The position numbers and the translations under genes are program-made. From JAGVSV01 sp040766135 (lineage in GTDB: Bacteria; Bacillota; Clostridia; Christensenellales; Aristaeellaceae), in the NCBI GenBank assembly GCA_040766135.1, contig JAXGRA010000021.1, positions 1 to 30,740 on the forward strand: a DNA stretch of 30,740 nt. The letters are read 5' to 3'. Below are positions 15,074-23,443 of the stretch, piece by piece (positions within the stretch are counted from its first letter, which is position 1; every line of letters starts with the position of its first letter). A model generated the notes under the pieces. The model had not been told where the DNA came from. It made no database searches and was given only the letters and a program-made list of their open reading frames with translations.

Positions 15074-16013
15074 GGTATACCTCCGGGATGCTTGATTCAG
15101 GTGTGGATTCTTGGGCAAATTGCATAATCCGGCGCATACGGTGCTGCACACCGGATTTGCTCAGCGGCGGGGTCAGCATGGCACCCAGCTGCTCCAGCGT
15201 GGCATCTCGGTTGGCCAGCCGCAAGCGGGCCAGCGTTGCCAGATCCTTGGGCAGATCGGCCAATCCCCCACGCAGCGACAGCGCCTCAATGGCATCGGCC
15301 TGCTGCTGGGCGGCCGACAGCTGCCGACCCAAATTGGCCTGGTCAAAGTTGGTCACGCGGTTGGCATGTTGGCGCATGGCCGACACTGCGCGCACGTTTT
15401 CCAAGTGCAGCACCGCACGGGATGCCCCCAGCAGCCGGAGCAGCACGGACACCGCCTCCGCCTGCGACACATACACCACATGCTGGTTGCGCCGGAGGGT
15501 GGACAGCGCGGGCACGCCGCACTGGGCCAGCACCTTGAAAAGAAACGCCGCGCGCTCACGCGTGTCCCAGGCAAACTCCACGCGGTAGGCCCGCTCGGGC
15601 TGCGTGATAGTACCTACCGATAGAAATGCGCCTTTCAGATATGCCCGGCGGCAGCATATCCGCCGGAACATGCGCCCGGTGCCCGCCGTGCGCCCACCCA
15701 ACAAATCCAGCGCGCCCAGCACACGGGCAGAATCCTCCCGCGATAGCTGCAGCACATACGTGCGGCGTCCGCCCAGACGCTCATTGCGCACGTAGTAGGG
15801 CATGGTGCTGATGCCAAACCGGCGTTTGAGCAGCAACAGCGTTTCCTTGGCGCAGGCGATGTTGTATGTGCGGTAGGTCAGCCGGGGCGTTCCATTGGTG
15901 ATGGTCAGCGTACCGGCGGCGGCGGTAATGGCCTGCAGCTCCGCCTCCATGCAGCAGGGGCGGCGTGCAAAAGTACCGCTGATTTCCTGCTTTACTTGGG
16001 AGGAAAAGCTCAC
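15042..16013 (-). CDS. whiA: Sporulation/division regulator WhiA
   Basis: This 323-residue WhiA has the family N-terminus SFSSQVKQEI, a LAGLIDADG-homing-endonuclease-like domain without nuclease function, including GAFLSVGTI at about 130, and a C-terminal helix-turn-helix region (LEQLGAMLTPPLSKSGVQHRMRRI). WhiA controls sporulation genes in Streptomyces and influences division and chromosome segregation in Bacillus. In most Firmicutes it follows rapZ and yvcK, but here murB precedes it and those two are absent. The GTG start overlaps the murB stop by four bases (GTGA), indicating coupled translation. Confidence 0.95.
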   Translation of the reverse strand: MSFSSQVKQEISGTFARRPCCMEAELQAITAAAGTLTITNGTPRLTYRTYNIACAKETLLLLKRRFGISTMPYYVRNERLGGRRTYVLQLSREDSARVLGALDLLGGRTAGTGRMFRRICCRRAYLKGAFLSVGTITQPERAYRVEFAWDTRERAAFLFKVLAQCGVPALSTLRRNQHVVYVSQAEAVSVLLRLLGASRAVLHLENVRAVSAMRQHANRVTNFDQANLGRQLSAAQQQADAIEALSLRGGLADLPKDLATLARLRLANRDATLEQLGAMLTPPLSKSGVQHRMRRIMQFAQESTPESSIPEVYHAKQNHPSNR

Positions 16014-16924
16014 GGTTGTGTGCCGTTGACGATGCGCACCTCATTTTCCAGCCGCACGCCGAAGCGCTGGAACACCTCCGACTGAATGATCTGCATCAAT
16101 GTCAGAAAATCCTGCGTAGTAGCACCGCCTGTGTTGATCAGAAAACCCGCGTGCAGCGTGCTGACCGCAGCCCCGCCCACGCGGCGGCCCTTCAGGCCGC
16201 ATTGCTCAATCAGCGCGCCGGCAAAATGCCCCTCCGGCCTGCGGAAGAACGAGCCCGCGCTGGGGTAGTTGATCGGCTGTTTTTGCCGCCGCTCAGCGGT
16301 ATAAGCGTCCATGCGCGCCAGGATGTCCTCCTGCCTGTCCGGGGTCAGCTTGAGCCGCACGGACAGCACGATGAGCCCCTCCTGCATGATGCGGCTGGTG
16401 CGGTAGCCATAGGCTAAATCCGCAACATCCAGCTGCATCACCTCGCCTTGCGGCGTAAGGCAGCGCACGTGCACGATGACGCTGGACATATCGCCCCCGA
16501 AGGCACCGGCGTTCATAAACGCTGCGCCGCCTACCGAGCCGGGGATGCCGGAGGCAAACTCCAAACCGGACAGCGATGCTGCCGCCGCGCGTTTGGCCAC
16601 AGCAGGCAGCAGCGCCCCGGCCTGGGCGTCCATGTATTCGCCCTCCAGCGTAATCTGCGCAAAATCGCGCCCTAAGTGAATGACCAGGCCGTCAAAACCT
16701 TGGTCACTCACCAGCATGTTGGAGCCATTGCCCAACACCAAATAGGGAATGTCCAGCCTGCGGGCCTCCTGGATGGCGCGGCAAATATCCCGCTCGTTGC
16801 GCGCCTCTAAAAACAAAGCCGCCGGGCCCCCTGTCCGTATGGTCAGAAAGGGGCTTAAAGAAACATCCGTTTGAAGGGTATCCGCCAATACGGCCATGAG
16901 CCTTTCGGCGTCACTGTCTCGCAT
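16010..16924 (-). CDS. murB: UDP-N-acetylenolpyruvoylglucosamine reductase MurB
   Basis: This 304-residue FAD enzyme reduces UDP-GlcNAc-enolpyruvate to UDP-MurNAc with NADPH, the second committed step of peptidoglycan precursor synthesis in the cytoplasm. FAD-binding motifs are LGNGSNMLVSDQGFDG and SGIPGSVGGAAFMNAGAFGG. The catalytic serine lies in YPSAGSFFRRP, and the C-terminal glutamate region is RLENEVRIV. Length and motifs fit the type II enzymes of Firmicutes. GGAGG lies five bases before the ATG. It follows the DUF4130 gene by 16 bases and overlaps whiA by four, so it is internal to the operon. Confidence 0.97.
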   Translation of the reverse strand: MRDSDAERLMAVLADTLQTDVSLSPFLTIRTGGPAALFLEARNERDICRAIQEARRLDIPYLVLGNGSNMLVSDQGFDGLVIHLGRDFAQITLEGEYMDAQAGALLPAVAKRAAAASLSGLEFASGIPGSVGGAAFMNAGAFGGDMSSVIVHVRCLTPQGEVMQLDVADLAYGYRTSRIMQEGLIVLSVRLKLTPDRQEDILARMDAYTAERRQKQPINYPSAGSFFRRPEGHFAGALIEQCGLKGRRVGGAAVSTLHAGFLINTGGATTQDFLTLMQIIQSEVFQRFGVRLENEVRIVNGTQP

Positions 16925-16940
16925 ATTGACCTCCGTTTGA

Positions 16941-17741
16941 TTATATGGAAATTATAGCATGCTGCGCTTCATCCTGCAATGGCGCATGTTGGTTCGAGGC
17001 AGTCTTTGAAGCGGTTTTTTCTTGCATCTCAGTCAGGTTGCGCCAGGTGTACAGGGGCATGTGCTGCCGCTGCAGCGTGGGATTCAAGCGTTCCTCTATG
17101 GTCACAGCAGCAAAAAATGTGCGCCACAGGGTGCGATACTGCTGTTCATCAGGGGTAGCTTGCGGGGGTGGTATGTCCACCTCCTGTACAAGCACCCTTC
17201 CCTGCTGATAGCACCCCAACAGACGGCGGGCTTCATCATATATCGCCAGGCGCTGGCCTGGATAGCGCTGCGCAAAGTGCGCCAGCACGGGTGTAATCAC
17301 ATTATGCTTGGGCGCGATAACAGCCACCAGCAAGCCATCCGGCAGCTCTGAAAAACGCGTCAGCCCGGCAAACCGGTGCGCTTCATTTGCCGCCGCGCGA
17401 TAACAGCGGCGAAAAGCCAGCACGGCATCGTCCACCACATCCAGCACCTGCGGGCCATACCGGCGGGCCAGGTGCAATGTGCGCACCATGCAGGTAAACC
17501 GCTCAGGATACGCACTCAAAAATGCATATCGAAGCATGTCCAGAAAGTCTTCCCCCAGTTTATTCGACACAAACTGCCGGACGCGCCCAGCCTTGAATGC
17601 ATCAGTTATCACCTGCGTCATGCCCAGGAAACTGCCCTGCGCGCAGCTATCGCTCACTTCATCCAGCGGCTCTTTGGATTGTGCGGAAACAAAGGCCACC
17701 GTCAGCAGCCCATCAAATGAACCATCAAACACGTAGATCAT
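16941..17741 (-). CDS. DUF4130 family protein, partner of the radical SAM protein
   Basis: This 266-residue protein begins MIYVFDGSFDGLLTV, the signature of the DUF4130/TIGR03915 family. That family is described as a probable DNA-metabolism protein found next to a radical SAM protein, and often fused or linked to a uracil-DNA-glycosylase-like domain. Here the C-terminus ends soon after YRTLWRTFFAAVTIEERLN and the following YTWRNLTEM, with no glycosylase domain. The frame is open 39 codons upstream, but the ATG at 17741 is chosen because the family starts there. It overlaps the radical SAM gene by 17 bases. The biochemical function of the pair is not established. Confidence 0.85.
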   Translation of the reverse strand: MIYVFDGSFDGLLTVAFVSAQSKEPLDEVSDSCAQGSFLGMTQVITDAFKAGRVRQFVSNKLGEDFLDMLRYAFLSAYPERFTCMVRTLHLARRYGPQVLDVVDDAVLAFRRCYRAAANEAHRFAGLTRFSELPDGLLVAVIAPKHNVITPVLAHFAQRYPGQRLAIYDEARRLLGCYQQGRVLVQEVDIPPPQATPDEQQYRTLWRTFFAAVTIEERLNPTLQRQHMPLYTWRNLTEMQEKTASKTASNQHAPLQDEAQHAIISI

Positions 17742-18978
17742 ATGTATCAAAAAACGAAAGCTGCCGGTCGCGGCCATCGGGCGCATCACACAGCAGGCTA
17801 TACAGTTTATCCAGCCTGTTCTGCATAGGCACGTCCCGGCGGCCTTCAGCCACCACAAAATGCGCCGCCCGTTTCATCACCACGCCGATCTTGCGCAGCC
17901 CGTCATAGGTCAAATGTGCCATGCGGCGGGAAGTCACAATGCGCTGCGCCGATTTGACGCCAATGCCGGGTACGCGCAGCAGCATTTCATAGGGCGCACG
18001 GTTGATATCCACCGGGAACAACGCCGGGTTGCGCAATGCCCAAGCCGCCTTGGGTTCCAGCGCCAGGTCAAGGTTTTGTCCGGGGGCAAGCAATTCCTGC
18101 GCATCAAAGCCATAAAAGCGCAACAGCCAGTCGGCCTGATATATCCGGTGCTCCCGTTTGAGCGGCACCGCAGGCACCGACGCCAGTGGATGCGGGCGGT
18201 TGATGGGCACATAGGCCGAGTAGAATACGCGCTTCATGCGCATATCGCGGTACAGGGATTGCGCGCTTTGCAGGATATCATGGTCGGTTTCATCACCCGC
18301 ACCCACAATCATCTGCGTGGATTGACCGGCGGGAACAAAAGGCTGCTGCATGCGAACCGCCGGCAGATTGGCATATTCCGTCATTGTATCGCGCACAGAC
18401 AGCATGGTGCCCCGGATGTTGTCGGCTTGCTTGTCCGGTGCCATCAGCGCCAATTGCTGCGGGGTTGGAAACTCGATGTTGATGGACATTCGATCCACCA
18501 AAAACCCCAAACGCCGGACCAAGGCTACATCAGCGCCCGGGATAGCTTTCATGTGGATATACCCTTGAAACCCCTCCCGAAAGCGCAGGATTTCAGCCAC
18601 GCGGATGAGGCGCTCCATGGTGCGGTCAGGGCTGATAGCGACCGCGCTGCTTAGAAACAAGCCTTCAATATAGTTGCGCCGGTAAAACGCCATGGTAAGG
18701 CGCGCCAGCTCATCGGGCGAAAAGGCAGCGCGCTCGCCTTCATTGCTGCGGCGGCAGGCACAATAGGCGCAATCAAATGCGCATTGGTTGGTGTACAGCA
18801 CCTTGAGCAGCGATACGCACCGTCCATCCGCCGTCCACGCATGGCAGATACCCGATGGCTGGGCGTTGCCAATGCCGCCGGTATTCGGGCGGCTGCTGCC
18901 GCTGGACGAGCAGGATACATCGTATTTGGCCGCGCCGGCCAGTATGCGCAGTTTTTCCTGCAACTCCATCACGCTCAT
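17725..18978 (-). CDS. Radical SAM protein with helix-hairpin-helix (putative DNA modification/repair)
   Basis: This 417-residue radical SAM enzyme carries the iron-sulfur cluster motif CX3CX2C at C66, C70 and C73 (NQCAFDCAYCACRR). Its C-terminal helix-hairpin-helix, INRAPYEMLLRVPGIGVKSA (about residues 328-347), would bind nucleic acid. It matches the TIGR03916 family, a putative DNA modification or repair radical SAM protein always seen with the DUF4130 partner, which follows here with a 17-base overlap. The reaction is unknown. ATG 18978 has AAGGA eight bases ahead, and ATG 18969 is an alternative. It is the first gene of the six-gene operon ending with the D-amino acid aminotransferase. 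Confidence 0.9.
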   Translation of the reverse strand: MSVMELQEKLRILAGAAKYDVSCSSSGSSRPNTGGIGNAQPSGICHAWTADGRCVSLLKVLYTNQCAFDCAYCACRRSNEGERAAFSPDELARLTMAFYRRNYIEGLFLSSAVAISPDRTMERLIRVAEILRFREGFQGYIHMKAIPGADVALVRRLGFLVDRMSINIEFPTPQQLALMAPDKQADNIRGTMLSVRDTMTEYANLPAVRMQQPFVPAGQSTQMIVGAGDETDHDILQSAQSLYRDMRMKRVFYSAYVPINRPHPLASVPAVPLKREHRIYQADWLLRFYGFDAQELLAPGQNLDLALEPKAAWALRNPALFPVDINRAPYEMLLRVPGIGVKSAQRIVTSRRMAHLTYDGLRKIGVVMKRAAHFVVAEGRRDVPMQNRLDKLYSLLCDAPDGRDRQLSFFDTYDLRV

Positions 18979-19003
18979 CCCCCGTTTCCTTCGTGTTGGT
19001 CAT

Positions 19004-19032
19004 ATCATACATCCACACCGTCCAAAATGCAA
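19004..19032 (-). promoter_or_regulatory. Promoter of the radical SAM-murB-whiA operon
   Basis: On the minus strand, TTGCAT at 19032-19027 and TATGAT at 19009-19004 are 17 bases apart. No other clear promoter is visible before the following five genes. Confidence 0.55.
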
Positions 19033-19067
19033 ACATACGTTCTCGTTATGGCGGTTGAAGTCCGCTT

Positions 19068-19095
19068 TTGCCATGCTGCCATTATGTTGTATACT
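19068..19095 (+). promoter_or_regulatory. Promoter of the HD-plsC-gltS-like operon
   Basis: TTGCCA at 19068-19073 and TATACT at 19090-19095 are 16 bases apart. A small hairpin, GCGGC-ata-GCCGC (19103-19115), lies in the short leader. The promoter is divergent from that of the radical SAM operon. Confidence 0.65.
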
Positions 19096-19135
19096 GTACG
19101 TAGCGGCATAGCCGCAGCATGGCCGGAGGTTCCGT

Positions 19136-19798
19136 ATGAGCATTACATTGAAACAAGTCAAAAATAACGCAGAGATTAAAGCGTATATTCAGCACGCAGA
19201 CAAATCGCTGGCTGCGCTGGGATTTACTGAGCACAGCCTGGCGCATGTTACCAAGTGCGCGGTGATAGCGCGACGCATCCTGCTTGAAACTGGGCACGGC
19301 GAGCGTGAGGCCGAGCTGGCCGCCATCGCCGCCTATCTGCATGATATTGGCAATATGGTCAACCGCAATGGCCATGAACGCAGCGGCGCATTGATGGCCT
19401 TCACGCTCCTGCGCGATATGGGGGCCAGCCCGGATGATATTGCTACCATCATCACCGCCATTGGGCACCATGACGAATCCACGGCTTTCCCAGTCAACGA
19501 TGTAGCGGCGGCGCTGATACTGGCCGACAAAACCGATGTGCGCTCCACACGCGTGCGCAGCAAAGATACCATCCTGTTTGATATCCATGACCGGGTAAAC
19601 TATGCCGTAAAGGAATCCGAAGTTATCCTCACGATGGAGGATAAGATTATTTCGCTGGTGCTCTCCATTGATACCACGGTCAGCACCATTTCAGAATATT
19701 TTGAGATTTTCTTAAGCCGTATGATGCTGTGCCGCCGCGCGGCGGAGCGTTTGGGGCTGCGCTTTGCACTGGTCATCAATGGCCAAAGCATGATGTAG
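19136..19798 (+). CDS. HD-domain phosphohydrolase
   Basis: This 220-residue protein has a full HD metal site: H33 (TEHSLAHV), H69-D70 (YLHDIGNM), H111-H112 (IGHHDES) and D131 (LADKTDV). HD proteins hydrolyse phosphate esters, often of nucleotides or signalling molecules. The spacing is of the general HD type and not that of HD-GYP, so the substrate cannot be named. The C-terminal 80 residues form a helical extension. GGAGG lies six bases before the ATG. It is first in a three-gene operon, with plsC starting two bases after its stop. Confidence 0.88.
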   Translation: MSITLKQVKNNAEIKAYIQHADKSLAALGFTEHSLAHVTKCAVIARRILLETGHGEREAELAAIAAYLHDIGNMVNRNGHERSGALMAFTLLRDMGASPDDIATIITAIGHHDESTAFPVNDVAAALILADKTDVRSTRVRSKDTILFDIHDRVNYAVKESEVILTMEDKIISLVLSIDTTVSTISEYFEIFLSRMMLCRRAAERLGLRFALVINGQSMM

Positions 19799-19799
19799 C

Positions 19800-20978
19800 A
19801 TGCTTACCGCAGCTGCTGGCAGGGCTGATATCCCCGGCGCCAAGCGACACCGATGGGCGTATCGTTTTTTACGCACCCTGATCATCTGGCCGGTACGCTG
19901 GCTGTTCAACGCCCATATTGAGCGCATCCCGCCCCTGCCCTGGCCTGCGCTTATTTTGCCCAATCACACGGCGGATATCGACATCCTGCTCATCGGCATT
20001 GCGCAGCGCAAGCCCATGTACTTCATGGCCGCTGAGCAAATCTTTCAAAACCCGTTGATCGGGCAGTTGGTGCACTATCTGTTTGCACCCATTGTCAAGC
20101 GGAAGGGCGCTTCGGACGCCAAAGCCGTGCGCGAAACCTTGCGACGCATCCGACTGGGCGAGAGCGTATGCGTGTTCCCGGAGGGTAACACCTCCTTTGA
20201 CGGCCTGTCCGGGCCCATCACAACAGCCATCGGACGGCTGCTGCAAGCTTCGGGCGCGGGGCTGGTTACCTACCGTATTGAAGGCGGGTATTTTACATGG
20301 CCGCGCTGGGGGCACAGCATACGCCGCGGAGGCATTACCGGCCGTCCAATGCGTGTCCTGTCCCCCGAACAGGTGCGCGACATGCCAATAGGGCAATTGG
20401 CCGATTTGATTCGGGATGACCTGTTTGTGGATGCCTATGCCGTACAACAGAGGGCACCCGTTGCCTATCGTGGCCGCCGCCTGGCACAAGGGCTGTATAA
20501 CGTATTGTACCTGTGTCCATCCTGTCAGAGCATGGGCACATTGACAACAGCAGGCCATACCTTCCGCTGCAACTGTGGGCTGGAAGGCACCTATGCACAA
20601 ACCGGTATGCTGCAAAACGTACCCTTTACCACCATCCGCGAGTGGGCACACTGGCAACGACAAGCACTGCTGGAGCGTGCGCTGAACGCACCTGATTGCG
20701 CCGTAATTGAGGATGAAAACCAGGTGCTCTATCAGCTGGACACCCAGGGCCATATGACACAAGTAGCCCAGGGGAAACTAAGCATGAGCTTCAACCAACT
20801 GTCTTTGGGCGATTTTACACTTGCAACCAACGATCTTGCGGGGTTGGATATTTACCGCAGAAATACCATCATGTTTTCTACCAGCCAGGGGCATCAGTAT
20901 CAAATCGGGTCCGCCCATCAGCGCAGCGGGCTTCCTTACCGTGATCTGTATCGATCACTACTAGACAGGAAAGGGTAA
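19800..20978 (+). CDS. plsC: PlsC-type acyltransferase with C-terminal zinc ribbon
   Basis: This 392-residue protein has an N-terminal 1-acyl-glycerol-3-phosphate acyltransferase domain. The catalytic HX4D is H56-D61 in NHTADID, and the glycerolipid-binding motif is FPEGNTS at 126-132. Such enzymes make phosphatidic acid at the membrane. After the acyltransferase comes a four-cysteine zinc ribbon (C239, C242, C257, C259; CPSC and CNCG) and a region of about 130 residues rich in aromatic and polar residues. Similar tails occur in some clostridial homologues, but their role is unknown to me. Translation probably depends on coupling: the start lies two bases after the HD stop and lacks a strong ribosome binding site. 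Confidence 0.88.
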   Translation: MLTAAAGRADIPGAKRHRWAYRFLRTLIIWPVRWLFNAHIERIPPLPWPALILPNHTADIDILLIGIAQRKPMYFMAAEQIFQNPLIGQLVHYLFAPIVKRKGASDAKAVRETLRRIRLGESVCVFPEGNTSFDGLSGPITTAIGRLLQASGAGLVTYRIEGGYFTWPRWGHSIRRGGITGRPMRVLSPEQVRDMPIGQLADLIRDDLFVDAYAVQQRAPVAYRGRRLAQGLYNVLYLCPSCQSMGTLTTAGHTFRCNCGLEGTYAQTGMLQNVPFTTIREWAHWQRQALLERALNAPDCAVIEDENQVLYQLDTQGHMTQVAQGKLSMSFNQLSLGDFTLATNDLAGLDIYRRNTIMFSTSQGHQYQIGSAHQRSGLPYRDLYRSLLDRKG

Positions 20979-20982
20979 AGCT

Positions 20983-22356
20983 ATGGATTATTCAGCCGCC
21001 AATCATTCCCTGTGGGGCATCTTTATCTGGTTGGGCATTATCGCTATCCTGCTGCTGTCGGCCAATGTGCTCAACCGCAAGGTGCGCTTTGTACGTCAGT
21101 TGCTTATTCCCACCGCGGCACTGGCCGGATTCTTGCTGCTTCTCCTGCGCAGCACGGGGCTGCTGCGTATGCCCGGTGACCTGCTGGAACACATCACCTA
21201 TCACAGCATCGCCATTGGATTTATCGCGCTGTCGCTCAAGCCCGGCAAGCAGGACACCGGTGGTGCGTTTGCCATGAAAAGCGGCGCGCTCATCGTGGCC
21301 ACCTACCTGATGCAGGCCATCTTAGGGCTGATGATTTCCTTGCTGCTGGCCTATACTTTTATGCCGGATTTATTTAAAGCCAGCGGCATCCTGCTGCCCA
21401 TGGCCTACGGCCAGGGATCGGGCCAGGCCAACAACGTGGGCAGCACCTACGAAGCTTTGGGCTTTGTGGGCGGGCGCAGTTTCGGCCTTTCGTTAGCGGC
21501 CACAGGATATCTGTGCGCATGTGTGGTGGGCGTATGGTATACACGCAGGCTGTTGCGTGCACCTGGCCAAAAAATGCCGGACGTGCAAGTGGTGTCAGGT
21601 TCCGTCACCACGGAAATCTTTGAGGAAGAAGGCGAAATGCCGCTGACCGAATCAGTTGACCGCCTGTCCATGCAAGTAGCACTGGTATTGGCCTGTTATC
21701 TGCTAACTTACTTGGTCACACGTCTGCTCACCGATGCGCTGGGGGCCGTATCTCCAGGTCTGGGCAAAATGCTCCAGCCCATCCTGTGGGGCTTTAACTT
21801 TATCACTGGCTCCATTATTGCCATGCTGGTACGCACAGGCATCAATACGCTGCGCAGCCGAGGCATCATGACCCGGCAATACCAGAACAGCTACCTGCTG
21901 ACCCGCATATCGGGTTTGGCATTCGACCTGATGATTGTGGCCGGTATCGCCGCCATTGACATTGCAGACCTGCGCAACCTGTGGGTGCCCTTTTTGTTGA
22001 TGGCGGTGTTGGGCGGCATTGCTACCTACTATTTTGTGCGCTGGCTGTGCCGCAAACTGTATCCCGGCTTTGTCGAAGAAAGCTTTGTGGCCATGTACGG
22101 CATGCTGACAGGCACCATTTCCTCCGGCATCCTGCTGCTGCGCCAGCTGGACCCGGAATTCCACACCCCGGCTGCAGATTCGCTGGTGGTAGGCAGCGGA
22201 ACGGCCATCCTGTTTGGCGCCCCCTTGCTGGTCCTCATCGCCATCGCTCCTCAATCGCCGCTGATGACCCTGCTGACCATGGCCGTTGCCTCCCTGTATC
22301 TTGCGTTCCTGCTGTGGCTGATGTTTCGGATACAGCTTGGGAAAAAGAAAGCCTGA
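20983..22356 (+). CDS. GltS-family sodium:glutamate-type symporter
   Basis: This 457-residue integral membrane protein has about ten hydrophobic helices and belongs to the GltS family (sodium:glutamate symporters). The two re-entrant-loop signatures of the inverted-repeat fold are visible as MAYGQGSGQANNVGS at about 140-154 and MLTGTISSGILLLRQLDPE at about 373-391. An acidic hydrophilic linker (EIFEEEGEMPLTES) separates the two halves. Glutamate is the family's best-known substrate, but the binding residues differ enough that I do not fix it. AAAGGG lies seven bases before the ATG. It is last in the operon, and no clear terminator follows in 22357-22418. Confidence 0.85.
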   Translation: MDYSAANHSLWGIFIWLGIIAILLLSANVLNRKVRFVRQLLIPTAALAGFLLLLLRSTGLLRMPGDLLEHITYHSIAIGFIALSLKPGKQDTGGAFAMKSGALIVATYLMQAILGLMISLLLAYTFMPDLFKASGILLPMAYGQGSGQANNVGSTYEALGFVGGRSFGLSLAATGYLCACVVGVWYTRRLLRAPGQKMPDVQVVSGSVTTEIFEEEGEMPLTESVDRLSMQVALVLACYLLTYLVTRLLTDALGAVSPGLGKMLQPILWGFNFITGSIIAMLVRTGINTLRSRGIMTRQYQNSYLLTRISGLAFDLMIVAGIAAIDIADLRNLWVPFLLMAVLGGIATYYFVRWLCRKLYPGFVEESFVAMYGMLTGTISSGILLLRQLDPEFHTPAADSLVVGSGTAILFGAPLLVLIAIAPQSPLMTLLTMAVASLYLAFLLWLMFRIQLGKKKA

Positions 22357-22418
22357 GCGAGATTATGCGGGGCACTGTCCAGCAAATTTAGCAACTCATA
22401 TTCCCCTAAAGTATGCTT

Positions 22419-23282
22419 TTAGAAAGCGCTATCTGCCAGCGCAACCGCTCCAATAATCCCTGCATCGTTCAGGAAACGGGCAGGGACAATTTTTGTAAAC
22501 GGGCAATATGTGCGAAATGCGCTGGTCTTTTCCACCGCTTGCCGGATACTATCCACCACAATGCTGCCTGCGTTGGACAATCCGCCGCCAATAGCGATAA
22601 TCTCCGGCATGAAAATCATCAACAGCGATTGAATACCTGCCGCCACCTCGTGGATATACTGTTCCCACACCTCGGTATGGTCGCCTTCGCGAACACGGTC
22701 TACCAGTTCTTTTACCGTAAGCGGCGCAGTCATTTGTCCCAGCGCCCTGGCTGCGGCATATTGCTCCCAGCATCCTTTTTGGCCGCAGCTGCATTGGCGA
22801 CCATCCAGGTGGGTAATCATATGCCCTAACTCCCCATGAAGCCCTTGATGTCCGCGCAGCGGCTGCCCGTGAATCATTACGCCGCCGCCAATCCCTGTGC
22901 CAAAGGTGAGCAATATGCCTGTTTCACAGCCTTTCAGCGCGCCATAGCGGTGCTCCGCCATCAGAGCGCACACGGCATCATTCTCAACAGGTATGGGCAT
23001 ACCAAAAACATCTTCAAGCATCTGCTTAACCGGCACTTTTTTAAGCCCCAGCTGATTGGCCGTGACGCACCCTTCGTTATCCCAGGTGCCGGCAAAAGAA
23101 ATGCCCACCCGAGCATCTGGGGCGTGACGCCATGCATCCTTCACCATGTCATAGATAACCTGAACAATGTCCTGGGCTGCACCTGGGGTGCGCCGCTCCT
23201 GGCGGAAGCGTACTTCAAGATCGTTTTTAACGATACCCGTTTTGATATGTGTTCCTCCCACATCAACGCCAATTATTCCCAT
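22419..23282 (-). CDS. ROK-family sugar kinase (glucokinase-like)
   Basis: This 287-residue ROK protein has the ATP-binding signature GVDVGGTHIKTGIV at the N-terminus, the catalytic ENDAVCALMAE, TFGTGIGGGVMIHG, GELGHM and the zinc motif CSCGQKGCWE. ROK kinases phosphorylate glucose, N-acetylmannosamine or related sugars. The set of motifs fits a glucokinase, though the sugar is inferred. No DNA-binding domain is present, so it is a kinase and not a ROK repressor. The frame is open 67 codons further, but that part crosses the terminator of the next gene. ATG 23282 is chosen, with AAAGGA ten bases ahead and a TATAAT -10 at 23318-23313. Confidence 0.9.
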   Translation of the reverse strand: MGIIGVDVGGTHIKTGIVKNDLEVRFRQERRTPGAAQDIVQVIYDMVKDAWRHAPDARVGISFAGTWDNEGCVTANQLGLKKVPVKQMLEDVFGMPIPVENDAVCALMAEHRYGALKGCETGILLTFGTGIGGGVMIHGQPLRGHQGLHGELGHMITHLDGRQCSCGQKGCWEQYAAARALGQMTAPLTVKELVDRVREGDHTEVWEQYIHEVAAGIQSLLMIFMPEIIAIGGGLSNAGSIVVDSIRQAVEKTSAFRTYCPFTKIVPARFLNDAGIIGAVALADSAF

Positions 23283-23312
23283 AGAATTCACATCCTTTAT
23301 AACCTTTGTCTT

Positions 23313-23318
23313 ATTATA
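23313..23318 (-). promoter_or_regulatory. -10 element upstream of the ROK kinase
   Basis: A perfect TATAAT on the minus strand lies 30 bases before the kinase start. The -35 region is weak (TTTCTG at 17 bases), so this is a partial promoter call. Confidence 0.5.
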
Positions 23319-23352
23319 CTCATTTTTGAAACAATCAGAAATATTTTCCCTC

Positions 23353-23385
23353 AAAAATGAAAGCCCTCGTTTTTCGAGGGTTTTC
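23353..23385 (-). terminator. Intrinsic terminator after the solute-binding protein gene
   Basis: On the minus strand an 11-base stem with one mismatch (GAAAACCCTCG with CGAGGGCTTTC) encloses AAAAA and is followed by ATTTTT. It separates the solute-binding protein from the ROK kinase. Confidence 0.85.
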
Positions 23386-23443
23386 AAAAGGCATGGCGTG
23401 CATTTTCTCTCATTAACAAGAGCAACCCATCCTTTTCTTTTTA

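Noticed and set aside
19869..20762. Minus-strand open frame of 297 codons
   Set aside because: It is antisense to plsC, whose catalytic motifs are clear on the plus strand.
22404..22421. Weak hairpin between the GltS-type gene and the ROK kinase
   Set aside because: The stem is short and A/T-rich and has no T tract. It overlaps the kinase stop codon.
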